Origin: Nautilus pompilius
Taxonomy: Eukaryota > Mollusca > Cephalopoda > Nautilida > Nautilidae
Assembly (NCBI GenBank): GCA_018389105.1
Contig: JACATO010001085.1
Location: forward strand, 434,001-498,000
Direction of reading: 5' to 3'
Length of the DNA stretch: 64,000 nucleotides
Positions 1-14,003 of this stretch are shown here, in pieces. Within the stretch, counting starts at the first letter, position 1. Each line of letters starts with the position of its first letter. The position numbers and the translations under genes were made by a program. The notes beneath the pieces were generated by a model. That model was not told the origin of the DNA, did not search any database, and saw only the letters and a list, made by a program, of their open reading frames with translations.

Positions 1-1064
1 AAAGCTATTTGATTTCATCAAGAGCGCTGAGTGTGCCTTTGAATTTTCATTCGATTACCTTATGCACAAATTGTGAGGGCGGGTACACACAGAGTTATTG
101 CCCTTGCTGTGGAACAAGATTTGGCAGAATATCCCTGTAGTACCCCTCCCTCCATAGAAGGGGTGGCCAGCTTGGCTCTTTTCAAATACAACATCTAAAA
201 TTATCCTAACACCCAGTTAGACAGATGTCAAAAGGTTCAAAGTCTTTCTCACACCTTCAAATCCGATATCACCAAAATAGTAATTCAACCCAAAATCGAG
301 TTATCGTTGTTTTGTATTAAGTTTTGGTCTACAGTAAAGTGCCCGATTATTAAAAATAAACACTATCGAGCCGATTATATTCGAAAGATTTTCACCTCTA
401 TCGTCGACTTTCTCGGTTATTTCACAAACAAACTTGTATGAAAATAATGAGTAGTGATTTAGGTAGCAGACATCTTACACCTCACACACACGCGCTGCTT
501 GCTTAAACTATATTCATAATAAGACCAATGAATGAGGTATCACATTTAAGTGGGAAATGTACGAGGAGAGTATGAACAAAGAAAAAGTGTAGATTTGCCC
601 TTCTGAAAAATATGCTTAGTAACAGGGCAAATAACTAGGTCAATTGGTATAATTATTTGGGTGGATTCGTGTGAAATGTATACAAAAGAACGATGGCAGA
701 ACAAACATAAATAGACAGGTAAAAATATGTAAAAATAAGCATTCCAGCGCGGAAATTACAATGATAGAAAAGCAGTTGCTTGTTCTTTTGATTGACGTAC
801 ATCAACCTGACCGGTAGTAAATATTTTGCATACGCTCGCTTTTTTCACATTATAGCGGAATTTCATGGCGGCAAAAGTTTCAGAACGAATCAAAAATTCA
901 AAATTCTGTCACGAAACCCCATTCTTAGAGATCAATGGGTCAGGGAAGTATTGATATTTGGTCGCATACCTACAATCATAAATTACAGCCGGACAGCGCC
1001 ATTTTAATAGTTTTGTCCATATTGTTCCAAGGATTCTTCCGGAATTTTCTGATCTGTAAGCTAC
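1..1064. other. non-coding, no gene recognised
   Basis: AT-rich sequence with ordinary CpG frequency. Only short chance ORFs are present. I see no splice-bounded exon, RNA gene or repeat boundary that I can support. Part of it may belong to the decayed Tc1-like element that follows, but no inverted terminal repeat was found. Confidence 0.4.
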
Positions 1065-1808
1065 TAGTTGATGATGGCGGCCGAATGATTCGGACCGTTA
1101 TCGTGTTGGAAAATCCAGTTAAGAGGGAGGAAGTCCTCAAAATATGGTTCAATCATATTGGTAAAATGTCCAGTTAAACAAACCGATCCATTATTCCCTA
1201 GATACGATGAACAGAGCCTGTCCCCTTTCGGGAGGAATAGTCCCTACCATAATGGACCCGTCCGCGCCTTTAATCTTCGGACGGAACGCTTCGCTGAATC
1301 TTTGCTGCACATAAGTCCGACCATCCGATCCAAGCCTATGGAACCGTGATTCATCGGACCAGAGCACTCCTACCTACATTCTCAGGGTCAAATGAGGATG
1401 GTCCTCGGCAAACTGAAGTCAGGTCCTTCGATTCTTTGAAAAAACAGGATTTTTTTTTCTTTTTTTCTTGGCAGCAGGACTTGTCAATTTGAAATCACAA
1501 ACCCGCCTCTGAAACAGTTCTCGCAGGGTGGTAGGAACTCCAAATCTCTTAAATGTGAACGGACGTCTTGTCACAGTCCACTTCGAGCAGACGATTGATT
1601 TTTTTTTTTTTTTTTTTTTTCGATCGGTCTGAGCATCATTTTTTCGGGGTCTGCCACTTCTCACATCCTTCAGGGTAACCGCAGCTTCTAGGCCGCTTAC
1701 GAGCCGTTTTACTGAAAGTGGCGATCTCGGAACACGAGAGTTTCCCCTCGCACGACTCCACGTTCCGAGCACTTTTCGTTTGGACTTAGACTGGATTTTT
1801 TTACCCAT
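1065..1808 (-). pseudogene. decayed Tc1/mariner-superfamily transposase
   Basis: Reading down from a possible ATG at 1808, the minus strand shows a Tc1-like N-terminal half: a 'SGRPRK' linker, then 'FGVPTTLRELFQRRV', then 'SPAAKKK..PVFSKNRRT'. In a shifted frame it continues with the first catalytic block 'VLWSDESRF' (about 1334-1363), 'DGRTYV', 'GSIMVG', and the second block 'FQHDNGPNH' near 1081-1109. These are the hallmark blocks of Tc1-type DDE transposases, which cut and paste DNA. The frame is broken by stops and shifts, a long lysine-coding poly-A run sits inside it, and the third catalytic acidic residue with its 'SPDLNPIE' context was not found. It is therefore a dead relic. Terminal inverted repeats were not identified. 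Confidence 0.75.
1599..1620. repeat. poly(T) tract inside the Tc1 relic
   Basis: An uninterrupted run of about 22 T. It falls within the transposase relic and inflates its minus-strand reading with lysines, so it expanded after or during decay of the element. Confidence 0.85.
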
Positions 1809-4800
1809 TGTGGAAAGTTTATAAAGCTATGCATTAGTTTACTATCCAAAAAAAAAAAAAAAGGCACTTACAAATATAAACTGTCGACGTTGGAGTTCTT
1901 AGACTTTAGCGCCGTGAAATTCCGCCATTCTGTAAGAAATGCGAGTGTATACTAAATTATTTAAAAGCAGGAAGGGAAAATGGTAACATTGAGTGGCCCA
2001 GTTTTAGGTCGGCTGCATAATAGAGGATTGAAAAGTGGAAACAGCACACAAGTTATCCATCATTTTCTGAAGCCCAGCAGTTCCGGTATGTTTTTAGCCA
2101 CACCTACCCAGCCAGACTATGTTTGAGGTGTGGAGTTCTGACTGTGGAGGCGCTGGAATAACTACTTCGGCTGATACGCTCTCATTGTCTCGGAACGACC
2201 GACCTGCTGGTCTGTCAAGATGGGAAAGCAACAGGGAGTAGACGGGCAGGGAAAAAAAGAAAAGCGAGATATACTCGATAGTTTATTTACTTTAAAAAAA
2301 ATCCTAACTGTTGTTAGTCTGGATTTTTGAAAGATTAATTTATTAATACTGACTGCTCGGTTGCTACGAGAAACGAGACTATTTTCGCCTACAACTGCAA
2401 TTTGGCCAGTGACCAAGGATTTCCAGAGGCAAATAAAGGGTCTCTATTCATAGACTGAGTTGTAGAAAAAATACTCTAACACGAATGAGAAGACAGGGTG
2501 TCAGCGAAGCAAGACTGCTCGCCCCACTTCGCAAAATCTATATCACGTTGAATGATTGATCTTAATTAAAAAAAAAAAAAAACTTTTCAAATCGCATTAA
2601 TAGGGAATGGCTGCTAAAAAGCTGGTTTAATAAACAACTTTCTGAAAGTAAATATAACCAAAGGTAAATGTTTGTTTGGTTATTTTTTCTCTCTTTAAAT
2701 GTCTGTTTTAACGAGCTGGCGAGGAAGACCTACTAAAAATTTCACACCTAATGAAGTTAAAAATTATAACCTGTTTCTTTTTTAAATTCTAAGTCAAAAT
2801 ATCTAAAACACACGAGCGGCAGTACAGCAAACCTCTCAGTTACCCTCCATCCACTCGTCCACGCCATTACTATTTCCTCAGGCTGCGTGTTAACTCACTG
2901 TGAAAACATTCGCCAGTTTTCTGCATACCTCTCGACACTAACCGATGTTACTCATCACCTAGGAATCGGAGGTTGTATGTGGAGACAAATGAAATACTCC
3001 AGACCTCGCTCCTCCTCCTTAAGCCTTTTTTAAAAATCAAAATTAAATCTCAGATAGAAACTACAGCAAATGTTTCCATTAATCTGCAAAGTAAAAAACG
3101 ATATGTACATTGACGGAAATAGAGCCAGTGGACATGGCGGAGGTAGGTGTTCGAGAGGAATTAGGTAATTTAAAATTACTCTTTCTCTTTGTTTTCAAAA
3201 ACTATCATTCGTAAAAAATAGTAAAAATAATTCTCGCACAACCACACATATACACAGATACCTAAGTAAAAATTCCAGTTTCAGTTTTATAAATTTTTTT
3301 ACTAAACGTTAACATTACTATTATTATTATTATTATTATTATTGCGATGTTTGGATGCTCAACATTTCCACAAACCAGTACATCTAGAATAAAAACAACC
3401 CGCCTATTCTCGTGAAACGTTGGTGAAAAACACAAATGTATAAAGTTTCATGTTTTGTTGCGCTGTGTACGAAACCTAAATACAATTTGGATATGTATGC
3501 CATCGTTTAATTTTTATAATGCATGTTTTTGCATAAATCACCACTTTATCCTTTTGATTGTTGTTTACTTAATCCAGCTCGTTTCAACGCTGCATAGCTG
3601 GAATATTTCGGTTTGTTACAAGATCAGCCCCTGACGGACGGCCAGGCCCCTGTTAGCCATTAATATTTTAATAAAAGCCGGAAACGTTAGACCCGCCAAG
3701 AGCGTCTCGTATGAGTGCCTTGAGTGGATTAATCACGGAATCTATGAGGTTTTCCTGTATGACAGCCTGGTCCAAGTTTTGCCATGAAAGCTTTAATTCA
3801 CTCACATTAAATAGACGTGGACGTGTTTCTCGCTGTGACCGGGTACTGCGTAGACCTAAGAAGAGAATAAAGCCCGTGGGTTCTCTTCCGCTCAGTTGTC
3901 GTTTCCGTAGTGTAACAAGTCGCTCCGTCTTCCTGCAGAATACACACTGTGTATTGAAGGAGACCAGGGTGAAATAATGGCAAGATCTTGTACAGTATCT
4001 AAATCAACCTCTGAAACGTGCCGTCTTATTCTTGTCGTCTAGACCATCACATCACAGCCATCATGCCTGAACGACCGTTGAACAGAACCGACCTCTAGTC
4101 TTGCTGCTGTTCTGCCTACGCCACTCCGCGCCCCTTAATCATATATGTGGTAAGGAATTGTTGCTTCCTTTAGCCGAGTTCATGAGAATTCGTCCAATCG
4201 GCGCCTAAAATCAAAAGCATCACCAATTTCTTTAAGTATTTCACATCGGCTATAATAGAGTTGGCAAACAACTGCATGTTGGATGTAATGAGTGGTGCAA
4301 GGTTCGGAAGATGGTCTCTCTTCCAGGCCGACGCCGTCCAGCAGTTACAATGACACAACGCACACACGCCTCGCTGCTATGAGCTTTTATCTTTGATAAA
4401 GGTTAGAGATCTCGTTTTTCTGCAATGTCCGACCAATAGAAAGAGAGAGAGAGAGAGAGTAATCAGGGCTTTCTTTACCTATCGATATTGTAAGTGCCAG
4501 ATCACTCGTGGCGCAGGATTGGCAGCCTTTCCTAACGGACAATATCGGCACTACGCTCTTCCACCAGGCTCGTCTTCCCTGTAAACACCGATGTACGACA
4601 AAACTTAGGTGCTGTATTCCAGTAATATTTCTGTTTTAAAATCTGATGCTCCACAAGTAAAACAAAAACAAACTGTAGCGACTTAACGACACATAAATTG
4701 CACCACATGCCATTGGAGCTGTCCTTTACAATGCAGTAAGCGCTAAATTTTCCTTCTCTAACCTGTCGTTTTTCCAGAACAACAAACATTAACTGAAAAT

Positions 4801-5705
4801 TTTACTCGTGTTTCGCCATGAAATTCTGATTACATCAGGATGGTTATAGCCGTCATATATTAGTAAATATCCATATACAAAAATCACCAAAACACTTGGA
4901 GACCGCAGTGTGATGGGCCAAGTGAGTTTCCTGTTCACCGTCAACTTTCCGCCATATTAACAACATATATTTATGGTAAGTATGTGTACGCCAGTGCAGC
5001 GATTTGCAGGATATCTAACTAATTTATACAGGACGTGTGAAAAGTAAAGATAATAATTCTTTATTTTTTAACTAAAAGTTTTTTCTTTTCTTTGATACGT
5101 TTGTTCGGCATATTCTATTATCAAAGCACATCCAGTGGCCATATCAGTTTTGTTCTTCTAGAACTTCTTTACTTATCTTCCGATGTAAAGAAAACTCCTA
5201 AGTGAGGCCCTTAAAAAAGACAAAAAAAGAAAACTCTTTTATTTCTGGTACCTTCCCCCTCCGAGGACGTTGTGCCCCTATCTACGCACGTTTAGCCAGA
5301 GCAAAGAAACGGTGTCGTATAATCGGAAATCACTAATTTGTAGGTCACCATTATTATTACCACGCATTTTCATGTTTCATCTTCTTTTGAAAAAAATCTG
5401 TCGTATGAAAAGAAACGATAAAGCGGAGCGATGTTTTAGGTAACTTTCTAAGGTGCAAAGAAAGCGAAATTTCATGGCAGCAACGTGAACAAATTCTGCG
5501 CCCTGATAGTTTACAGAAAAAGTTCTTGCCGAAGTAAATTGAAAGATCCTTCTAAAAGAGTAAAACAAATCAATAAACACAGCAGAAAAAACAAAAATTT
5601 TACGTAATATTGCAAAAACATTATGCTATTAAAACCATTTTGTTTCACCTTTTGATCATACCCGTTATTTTCTTGTCTGCTTGTTCAACGTTTCATTATC
5701 TTAAC
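1809..5705. other. non-coding intergenic stretch
   Basis: No exon-like or repeat-derived coding blocks were recognised. It contains an (ATT)n microsatellite at about 3317-3343 and a short (GA)n tract at about 4444-4459. ORFs here are short and have no compositional support. Confidence 0.4.
3317..3343. repeat. (ATT)n microsatellite
   Basis: Nine consecutive ATT-type trinucleotide units. Confidence 0.85.
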
Positions 5706-5940
5706 AGTTACTGCCACCCAGACTATTATTTCTTTGTTACAAAGTATCAATATTACAGCACCAGTAACACCTAATTTAACATATAAATGAACTATAATCG
5801 ACGTCATGTGCTTACGTACAAATGAGCTTTAATTGACGTCACTACAGATCAAGACATATGACGTGGATTATAAGCTTATATATAAATTACTGGTGCTGTA
5901 ACTAACTAATCCCGGTCACCCCTAACGGGCAGCAGTAACT
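5706..5940. repeat. foldback/MITE-like inverted repeat carrying CRE-like sites
   Basis: The outer arms 'AGTTACTGCCACCC' (about 5706) and 'GGGCAGCAGTAACT' (about 5926-5939) are near inverted copies. Inside them a stronger inverted pair begins with 'TTACAGCACCAGTAA' at about 5753 and is mirrored by 'TTACTGGTGCTGTAAC' ending at about 5902. The arms continue as 'TATAATCGACGTCATGTG' against the complement of 'CATATGACGTGGATTATA'. The centre holds a perfect palindromic cAMP-response-element core TGACGTCA at 5834-5841. This layout fits a non-autonomous foldback DNA element. No target duplication could be fixed. Confidence 0.65.
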
Positions 5941-8867
5941 AAAAAGAAAAAGTATTATTATATTAGAGTTAAGTTTATAAAAACAAATTACCTTTTTGGT
6001 TATGCATAAAGATCTGTTCTAAACAAAATTTTCTAATACATAGAAGTTTTAAATTTGAGATATTTTAAATAAAGTGATTGTTTTTCTTTTTTTCTGTTTT
6101 TTCTTTTATTTATTTATTATTCTAAAGTTTACGACACAAAGACTTATTTTATTATTCACCAGTCATGTTTTGTAATTCTTCGGATATATAGAGCTCGAAG
6201 TACAACAAGTCTGCATGAAAAATCCGTTGTGTTTTTTTTAAAAAAAGAAAAATAGAGGGGTAGAATGATTGCTAGCCGTGCTAACTTTGGATGAGCGTGA
6301 CGGAGATATCAGATTCATGTTGTTATCAGTATGCACATCAGCGGAATTAATTCCTATGATGCACGCAGTCGGTCGTTCCGCAGTAGAGTTGTTAGAAATA
6401 CGTAAAGTAGATCATAGGTCTAAAAACAGCCTCATGCCCCCCCTTCACTATAATTAATTGTTGGAACCAGGTGTCTTTTATGTTGTTATCTTATTTTTAA
6501 TATGGTTTAAATATGGCCGTGTCATGATCAGCCAACGACAAGCAATAGCTGACATTCACTGCCCAGCAGAGATGAATACCTATTACTACTACAACATTTG
6601 TATGTCTCTTTGTTCAATGTTTGATTATCTCCGTCAGACCGCCGCGACGCTATTCCGCTGCTAAGTAATGAGCGGCAGTAAATATTTTCTTTCGGGTAGG
6701 AGACCACGTGACATTTCTGATCGCTGACACGCCCTTCCACTGGGAGCTCTTGCAAGAGCCATAATGGCTTCTTTCTTATGGCAACCAGACCAAAACGGAC
6801 AAATGGTAAAATATAAGTAGGACAGGGGACAGTCAAAGTTTACACAAGTTTTGTTATAATTTTTGTTAACAAATTTAAAATGATTAATTCTAGTTGTCGA
6901 TGTTTTTTTTTTATTAATGAAACAATAAACCAAAATTTTCTAAACAATTATCACTTATTAATCAAGAAAATAAATATGAGAAAGTGATTTTTTTAAAAAT
7001 GAAAACATGCATTATAACATTTTCAATAAGATAAAATCAATTAATAAATAATTACCGCATTTGAAAGTAATTTTGGTAAAATAAAAAAAAAAGTAAGGCT
7101 CCATTACCTGTCGTTTACTCGTATTCAGAAGTATGGAAACACAAATCAACATAAGAAAATGGAAACCTGCAAATCGGCTAATCAAAGATACTGGAGATTT
7201 TAATCTATCCTATCTCACAGATCTTTTCACAGAACGGTTGTCCTATTTAAATTCATACAGTTGGTAGGTAGTAGTTGCTTTAAGTATTCACCTGGGTTCA
7301 AGTTTCTTTTATTATACAGTACGTGAAAAAAGTTAAGATTTTTAATAATTATTATTACTTTAGGTGTATTTTTAGTCGCTATTTTGTTTGTTTTTAATAA
7401 CCTCCAAACATCGCCATCCATCCGTTTCAGCTAATAAACGATTGGGAAATTAACAAAATAAATAAGGTGTAGTGCAAGTTATTTTCTACTAATTCTACTA
7501 TTCTCAAGAAAAAAATTGAAATTTAATTTTGTTGATAAACATATGGAAGTTCATGAAAACCGTTATTACTTCATGTACGACCCATGAATTTTGTTAGATA
7601 CGGGTATTTACGTACCCACCAGAGATAACCCGTTCAAATTCTTTAAAGTTTTTCATCTTTTTTACTCGCATGCAGGTGCTCTCTTGGGGAAGGACAGTTT
7701 TTATTTTACTTACAGAAATGTAGAACATTATATCTGCAGGCGTTAGCAAGAATTTCTCCGCACGTAGGTAGGCGTCTGGGTGACCTGTTTCGAGAACCTG
7801 TTACGGATATTATTATAAATACCTTTTCAAATCCTGTGTTAAATACAAAAACAAAAAAAAGGGTAAATTTTGTACCTTAGGTTTTGATACATTTTTAAAG
7901 ACTTCATTTACGTTTTTTTAAAAAAATTTCGGCATAAAGCTGAGATAAAGGTTCCTGAATCGTACACACACACACACGTATGTAGGACAAAGAGGCGCAC
8001 ATAACGTCTGTGTAAATCCTAAACAACAATTATGTAATTTATAAAATGATGGAAATATTTTCTGATATTTGTTTCTTTTCTTCTGAAGTTTGTATAACAC
8101 AAATTAACAAATTAATCTACTTAAAAGACGTCGCATTTACTTGGGTGTCTAACATGGTTCCCTTAATAATATACCTTTACAAAATGGAGCAGATTCCTAA
8201 GTATACGATTGTTGAAAAGAAAAAGAAGTTAATTTTATTAGTACCTTTCGTTTGTTCTCAGATAAGATTAACATAACTATAACTTGTTTACCTATTTCAT
8301 TCATTTACAAACCCCGAACGCCCGGAGGGGGGGGGCGGAGACGCGCGATCGATTTGCTCTGGTCGGCCATAGTCGGCCAGTATATTTCCAGAACAGAGCT
8401 GTGCTGTCCTTTGATAATTTCTCTCGCGGCCGCGTCCGACCACACTGCCTTTTCAGTTTCCATGACAATGCGGAGAAACGACATCAACCAAAGCAACCGG
8501 TCCCCTCTCGTTCTGTTTATTTTCAATAAGCTCCGTATGCAGACAGGCGGGTAAGCGAGCTGGTCTGTCAAAGCCTACAAATAAGGCGAGGAACTCAGCC
8601 CGGACCGCACTTTTAACTATCTCCCACTAGCGACATATGCGGCCCGCGGTTATTATTGTTGTTATTATTATTACTATTAGACAATCAAATCGCTTCTGAA
8701 TTAGACAAATCTAACGCTTAATTTTATACGGTGGCTTTCGTGGTTTATTTACTCATTTATTTCATTTTTTTTCTCTCCTTCGGAGCCATTTAAAATGCCG
8801 TATGTACATATATATATATATGGGAACCGGGCGAGCTCGCCACGAGTCGAACGCTGGCTCCATTTTC

Positions 8868-8877
8868 CCTAATATGG
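8868..8877. promoter_or_regulatory. CArG (SRF/MADS) consensus site
   Basis: CCTAATATGG matches the CC(A/T)6GG consensus bound by serum response factor. It lies in a CpG-richer island between 8.3 and 9.1 kb with no gene assigned. Chance occurrence is possible; the local context is the only further support. Confidence 0.3.
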
Positions 8878-9505
8878 TCCGGATTGAGATGGAACGAAAA
8901 AATCTGTGAAGTTTGTTGCTCACCCGCCCGAGCCAGGACCAGCTGGTAGCGAGCCTGTGCTGTTCATATGTCCCGGTCCATGCTGACGGATTTCAAATGT
9001 TTCTCTGGGTTTGGGGGGAACAACAAACAAATAAACCCCGACCGCTTTCTATCGGGCAGACAGAATAACTTTCTCTCTTACCTGATGGATCGACTACTGC
9101 GCCATATTATAATGTTATAGGTCACGCTACCCTACTTCTGCTGTCGTCTGCTCCATGCCATCTAATTCTATAATTTAAACCACTGATATTTTTATTTAAA
9201 ATTCATTGATTTTTTTTAAAAAAAACTAACTAACAAGGTATAGTTCTTGTTTTATTTGAAAATTTTGAACATTATCTAATTTAAATGTACGTTTACCTTT
9301 GAAATGATTTCATGAAAATTCAAATTGGCATTTATAAAACTAACAGCAAGTTATACAATCAAATTTACTATCAAATAGCTCTATTTATGTTTAATATTGA
9401 AACAATTACCGCAATTCCTTTTAAAATCACAGTGTTCTAGGTCTTTGGAGATAATTATATTTGCTTCTGTATTTGAATGACTGAAAATATTAATTATATT
9501 TATAA

Positions 9506-9506
<1 letters not shown>

Positions 9507-9536
<30 letters not shown>
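9507..9536. repeat. (TG)n microsatellite
   Basis: About 14-15 TG dinucleotide repeats followed by TGGTGTG. Confidence 0.9.
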
Positions 9537-9537
<1 letters not shown>

Positions 9538-9804
9538 TGTGTTCAGGGTCGCGATATATTAGGATTATCAATCAGAGCAATAAATCAACTATTTTATTCG
9601 TTTCTAGTCACAAGAACTTATTCTAAGTAAATATTTTTTTATTTGTACAGCAGAAAAAATGTAACTAAGATGTTTATTTATTTACTAATATGACTAAAAT
9701 AACTAGATTAACAAAACTAACATTTAGATTATGTAATGATTTGCTAAATTTGTATTATGCTATTTAATTAATAAAAGTAAATATTTTATTCAACAAATAC
9801 CTGT

Positions 9805-9846
9805 ATAATAATCATAATAATAATAATTATTATTATTATTATTATT
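9805..9846. repeat. (ATA)n/(TTA)n self-complementary microsatellite
   Basis: ATA/TAA trinucleotide units run directly into TTA/ATT units, so the tract can fold on itself. Confidence 0.7.
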
Positions 9847-12800
9847 AGTAAATATCAAAAGCATAATTAAAATAAGCAAAATATTTTCTGATTTTTAATT
9901 AACACAATTTCAAAAACATATCAACTTTGAACACTTTATACCTGAATATAGAAACTAAAAGATCAAGCATCTCTCTCTTCTCTTTTTTTACATTCCTTCA
10001 TCTACAACACAATCCATTTAAACTGCCTGGCAGATAGCGTTTGCAACTTTGCTAATCAAAAATATATATTCAGGATTAGTATATTTATGTTCTAATGCCA
10101 ATTAAATAAACTTTGGTTGTTAAACCGTTTCTCTTTCTTTTTTTTTTTAGGATAAAATTATTACCAAGTCATCCGTTTGGCTTTTATTTCTTTTGTAAAA
10201 AAAACAACAACAACAACAACAAAACAAGCGAGATGCGCTGCGCGCCGACCAGAAATTTTCTCTACTTTAATCGTTGGCATTTCGCAAATAGCTCGTGCCG
10301 AGTTTTTACAGCATTCGTCCGTTTGTGAAGGATTGTAAGAATGCCGAAGTCAACAGTGGCTAAACGCTGAAGCTTCTCAAGTATATCCACCTAAAATAAC
10401 TCGACCAGTATAGCAATCTAAAACGAATAGAAAAATTCCACCATTAAATAATAATAATAATAGAAGTGACTGGCGATAAAAACGGCACACCTCGAAGAGG
10501 AATACTCCAAACAAGAACTCAATCAATCATCGATAACTCAGCTGATAATGGACCAAGTCTTTTGGATGAGAGGTCGGTTTGTTTACTGCCATTTTGTTTG
10601 TTTATTTAAAAAAATGACAAAGAGAAAATATGGTAATAAATCCATTCAGGTTATTCATCCTATAATGAGCTTACAACGTCAATTAAGCTGCATTTCGAAA
10701 TAAAATTGCTTCCAGAGACGAGTTTTATTAACTTTACATGTTTATAAACAGACTGAGAAATTAAAAAGAAAAAAGTTATCTGATTATTTTAATACATATG
10801 TGAGGTATTGTATAATTAGTGTATGTCAGTCCTGCTGTTTTTAGACAGCCAACAACGATAAGAATATTTCTAGATTAGTTCGCGACAATGCTCACCATTG
10901 ATAATATATTGTCGTTAATATCTGAATGTTTATGAACAGCTTCCTTTTGTCTGGGAACTAATCTAGTTATTATATAAATATACGCAAAAAAAAAGAAGAA
11001 GTAAGCGACAAGGTCTTTATAAAAACAAAACTATCGGTGAAGTAAATTACAAAGGGAAAATCTACTGGTGCCTAGCAAAAATTGTTTTAAACACAGCGAG
11101 TTATTTAAAATTAAATACTAAACGCGGAACTCGGGTCGCCGACCAGATCGAGTCCGTGGAGACGAAAGTGAACTTCGATTAGCAATCAGAGGTTTGCGGC
11201 GATCTGGCGTCGATCTCACGACCTTCGTCGATTTTATCGACGCCACTGGCAGCCAGATTCTGATTCCATATTTGTACTTATCGGGGGTTCGTTCGTTACG
11301 ATTCAGATAAGTCCCATCCGTGCCAGCCTTCCTCTCCTTTCTTTTTTTTCCTTTTTTTTTTTTTACGTTGCCAATCTTTGAACAATGGGGGCCGTTACCA
11401 AACCAGTAGAAACCTCAAGCGGAACGTGATGCAGCGCTATCCAAAAATAAAGCAAAAAAAAAAACTCCCAGCATTCTCCGCCCGGCATAAGTTCCCTTTT
11501 AGGCGTTCTTTGTATCAGCGCCGTCCCAGTTCCAAGAAACGGACGTTGTTGAACTCCCGGCTGTCCTAAAACGGACGCCCTTCTCAGTCAAAGGCACCCG
11601 CCCGCGTTTGTTGCTGAGCCGCGCCGTTTCAGGATCCCCGTATCCCGTCGTGCTCTTCTCCGCCTCCTGATCGCTGATGAGATTACGGAAATATTCGCTA
11701 CGACTCAACCCTGACCTCCCGCGATCCCTCCTTACTACTGACTACACACAGGCTACTTAAAAGGCTAACATGAGATATTTTAGTTTTACCGGCCCGCTAA
11801 TAATAGCCGGGCCGTGTGAAGAACTGTGTGCCAGGAACATTTATGGTAAACCTCGCTGGTTGGCCGGAAGACCGTTATTACCTCCCCTCTCGACGCCAAC
11901 ATTAGAATATACTCGTTGAATGAATCACTCTTGTGGCGTCTCCGTCTGTTTCGGTAACGTCTGTCGGCACTCCATCATTGGTCGCGTATGGATATGGAGG
12001 TACGTTATCACCTGGAAAGCGTGTGACAACGGAGACTGTCTTTGGCCGTCTCAGTAAAGGGAGATGTGGTTCACCCACTTCACTGTTCAATTACAGTGCA
12101 GATGTCTGCGAAAAAAAAAAAAATGAGGGAGACGAAGGGAATTCAGACAGCAGCATCTGTTGCTCAGTCTTTAACAGATGAACTTATAGACAGCTAAACC
12201 TTCAAACTCCAGTTCCATATTTAGAAATTTGCGTTATTTTCAAAATGCCTACGAGGCGGATAGCGAATAGTCGATATGTAACTGCTGCCTGGCTCCGGGG
12301 AAACATTACTGGCAGATGGAATAAACTCAATTGTGGGGGGTTCTAAGGTTATGGACAGAAAGCGTATCATTGTTTTTTTAAAGTTAATACGATTGAGCTG
12401 CTTTGAGATCTCTGTTTACGATATTACTAAATAATTAATCTTCTCGCTCTGTAAGTAGAAGTGTACTTCGATTTGTATTTATACTCGAGTCTGATATTAT
12501 GACGGACGGCTGGCGACCGCGAAATAGGTAGTATGAGGGTGAGACACATGACACCGGAGGACCACAAAGCCTAGCTCTAGAGACCCAGCCATCTTCCCCT
12601 CGTACAAAGACCGAATTGTGCGGTACTGCTCCTACTCACCTGGAATTCTAATCAATGTTGCTGTTGTTTTTTTAAAAAAATCCGTGTTATTCACAGATTA
12701 CTGTTGCACTTTCCTCCTATAAATCAAACAAACCTTTTTTTTTCCATATAATCTTTTGTATGATATCATATTTTAGCTTTAAATTAAAACCAGTAAAGTC

Positions 12801-14003
12801 TACTATTGCAGCAACTTTTGGTGTAAGTGTAAAACTAATTAATCTGGTAGTTTGGTCAGCTTAAGATTAGCTTCCATTTACAGCTAATTTAACTGATTCG
12901 ATTCGACCGAAATCGAGCTTTAATTGTTGGGGAGGGGGCAAAGGGAAATTGTATTTTAAAATTATTTTAATTGTATTATTATTATTGTTGTTGCTGCTGC
13001 TGCCGTCTTGTGTCAGATACTTATATGACCAGAAAATCTATTCGTTTTCGAAATACTAACGAACCTTTTTAATTGTGAACCCAAGATATTTAATTTAACC
13101 AAGCCTTACACGGAAATACAAGTATGAGTTCACCATTTTCTCCAAATTAACCGAAAGCAACACTGATTCAACCCAAAATAAACCATTCTGAAAACTGACT
13201 AGCGTTAACCATAAGAAGATATTAGCCATTTAGTTCCGCTGAAATTAATCTTGAAGTTAATTTACTCTAAGAGCCACCTAGAAATAATACTGTAGCTTAT
13301 GGGTGGGTGCCACTTACCGTTTGCAGTTTAAACTGGGAAGGGTAACGTCCCTTACCTCTGATTATACAGTTAATGTCAGGCTTCCTATGCCAAACGGTGA
13401 GGTACCGGCTTTGAATTCGCATTTTTATCTCGAAATAATCGCCGAGTAAAGATGTTCGAATTTTGTTGGTAATTTGCTTTTTTTTTCTGTTCTACATAAC
13501 TTCATTTCGCAGTAATAGGGAAAAAAGGACAAAAGTCAAATTCGAAATATTTGATTTATTGAATTTGAATAATATAACTTAAGCAGGTTGAAGAAATAAA
13601 CACAAAATGATATATAATAAAGTGTAGCAAAAAAAAAAAAAAAGAGTGATTTTTACTGCCAAAATCAGTGTTTCCGTAAATATCTGTTCTATTTCTACCA
13701 TATCCTCAGGTATTCAGATTTTAAATTAAGAGATGAAACGGAGTTAAATGGGAGACAACTCTTGTTGCCAAATTAAAAAAAACAAACAACAACCCCAGCG
13801 TGAATACACGTGAAAATGTGAAATTCTAAACACGAAACTTGTGGACGGGAGAGCGTAATAACAAATTTGATTTAAATTCAAATTAAAAGCGATTTTTAAA
13901 GATTATTAGATACTCGCAGTGCCATGAAAACAAAAGTAAAATTATCCATAGGATCTTTTCGCCATGTTTACAATCAAATTATTTTTTATCAATAAACTAT
14001 GGT

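Larger units (their letters stand above)
5941..13999. other. long non-coding stretch downstream of the VWA/chitin-binding gene
   Basis: About 8 kb without any recognisable exon. It is AT-rich with several CpG-richer islands (about 8300-8640, 8820-9090, 11100-11300, 11500-11900). Small hairpins occur, for example 'GGCGTCGAT' paired with 'ATCGACGCC' at about 11204-11243 and 'GGCCCG' with 'CGGGCC' at about 11791-11811. The ORFs in the CpG-rich islands have no protein-like composition. Confidence 0.4.

Noticed and set aside
8252-8571. Three overlapping ORFs of 81-100 codons
   Set aside because: They lie in a CpG-richer patch with a poly-G run, open on both strands, with no domain and no splice context.
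11378-12181. ORFs up to 82 codons, including a Ser/Thr/Val-rich one at 11933
   Set aside because: Both strands are open over the same bases. There is no conserved motif, no signal peptide and no splice sites in phase.
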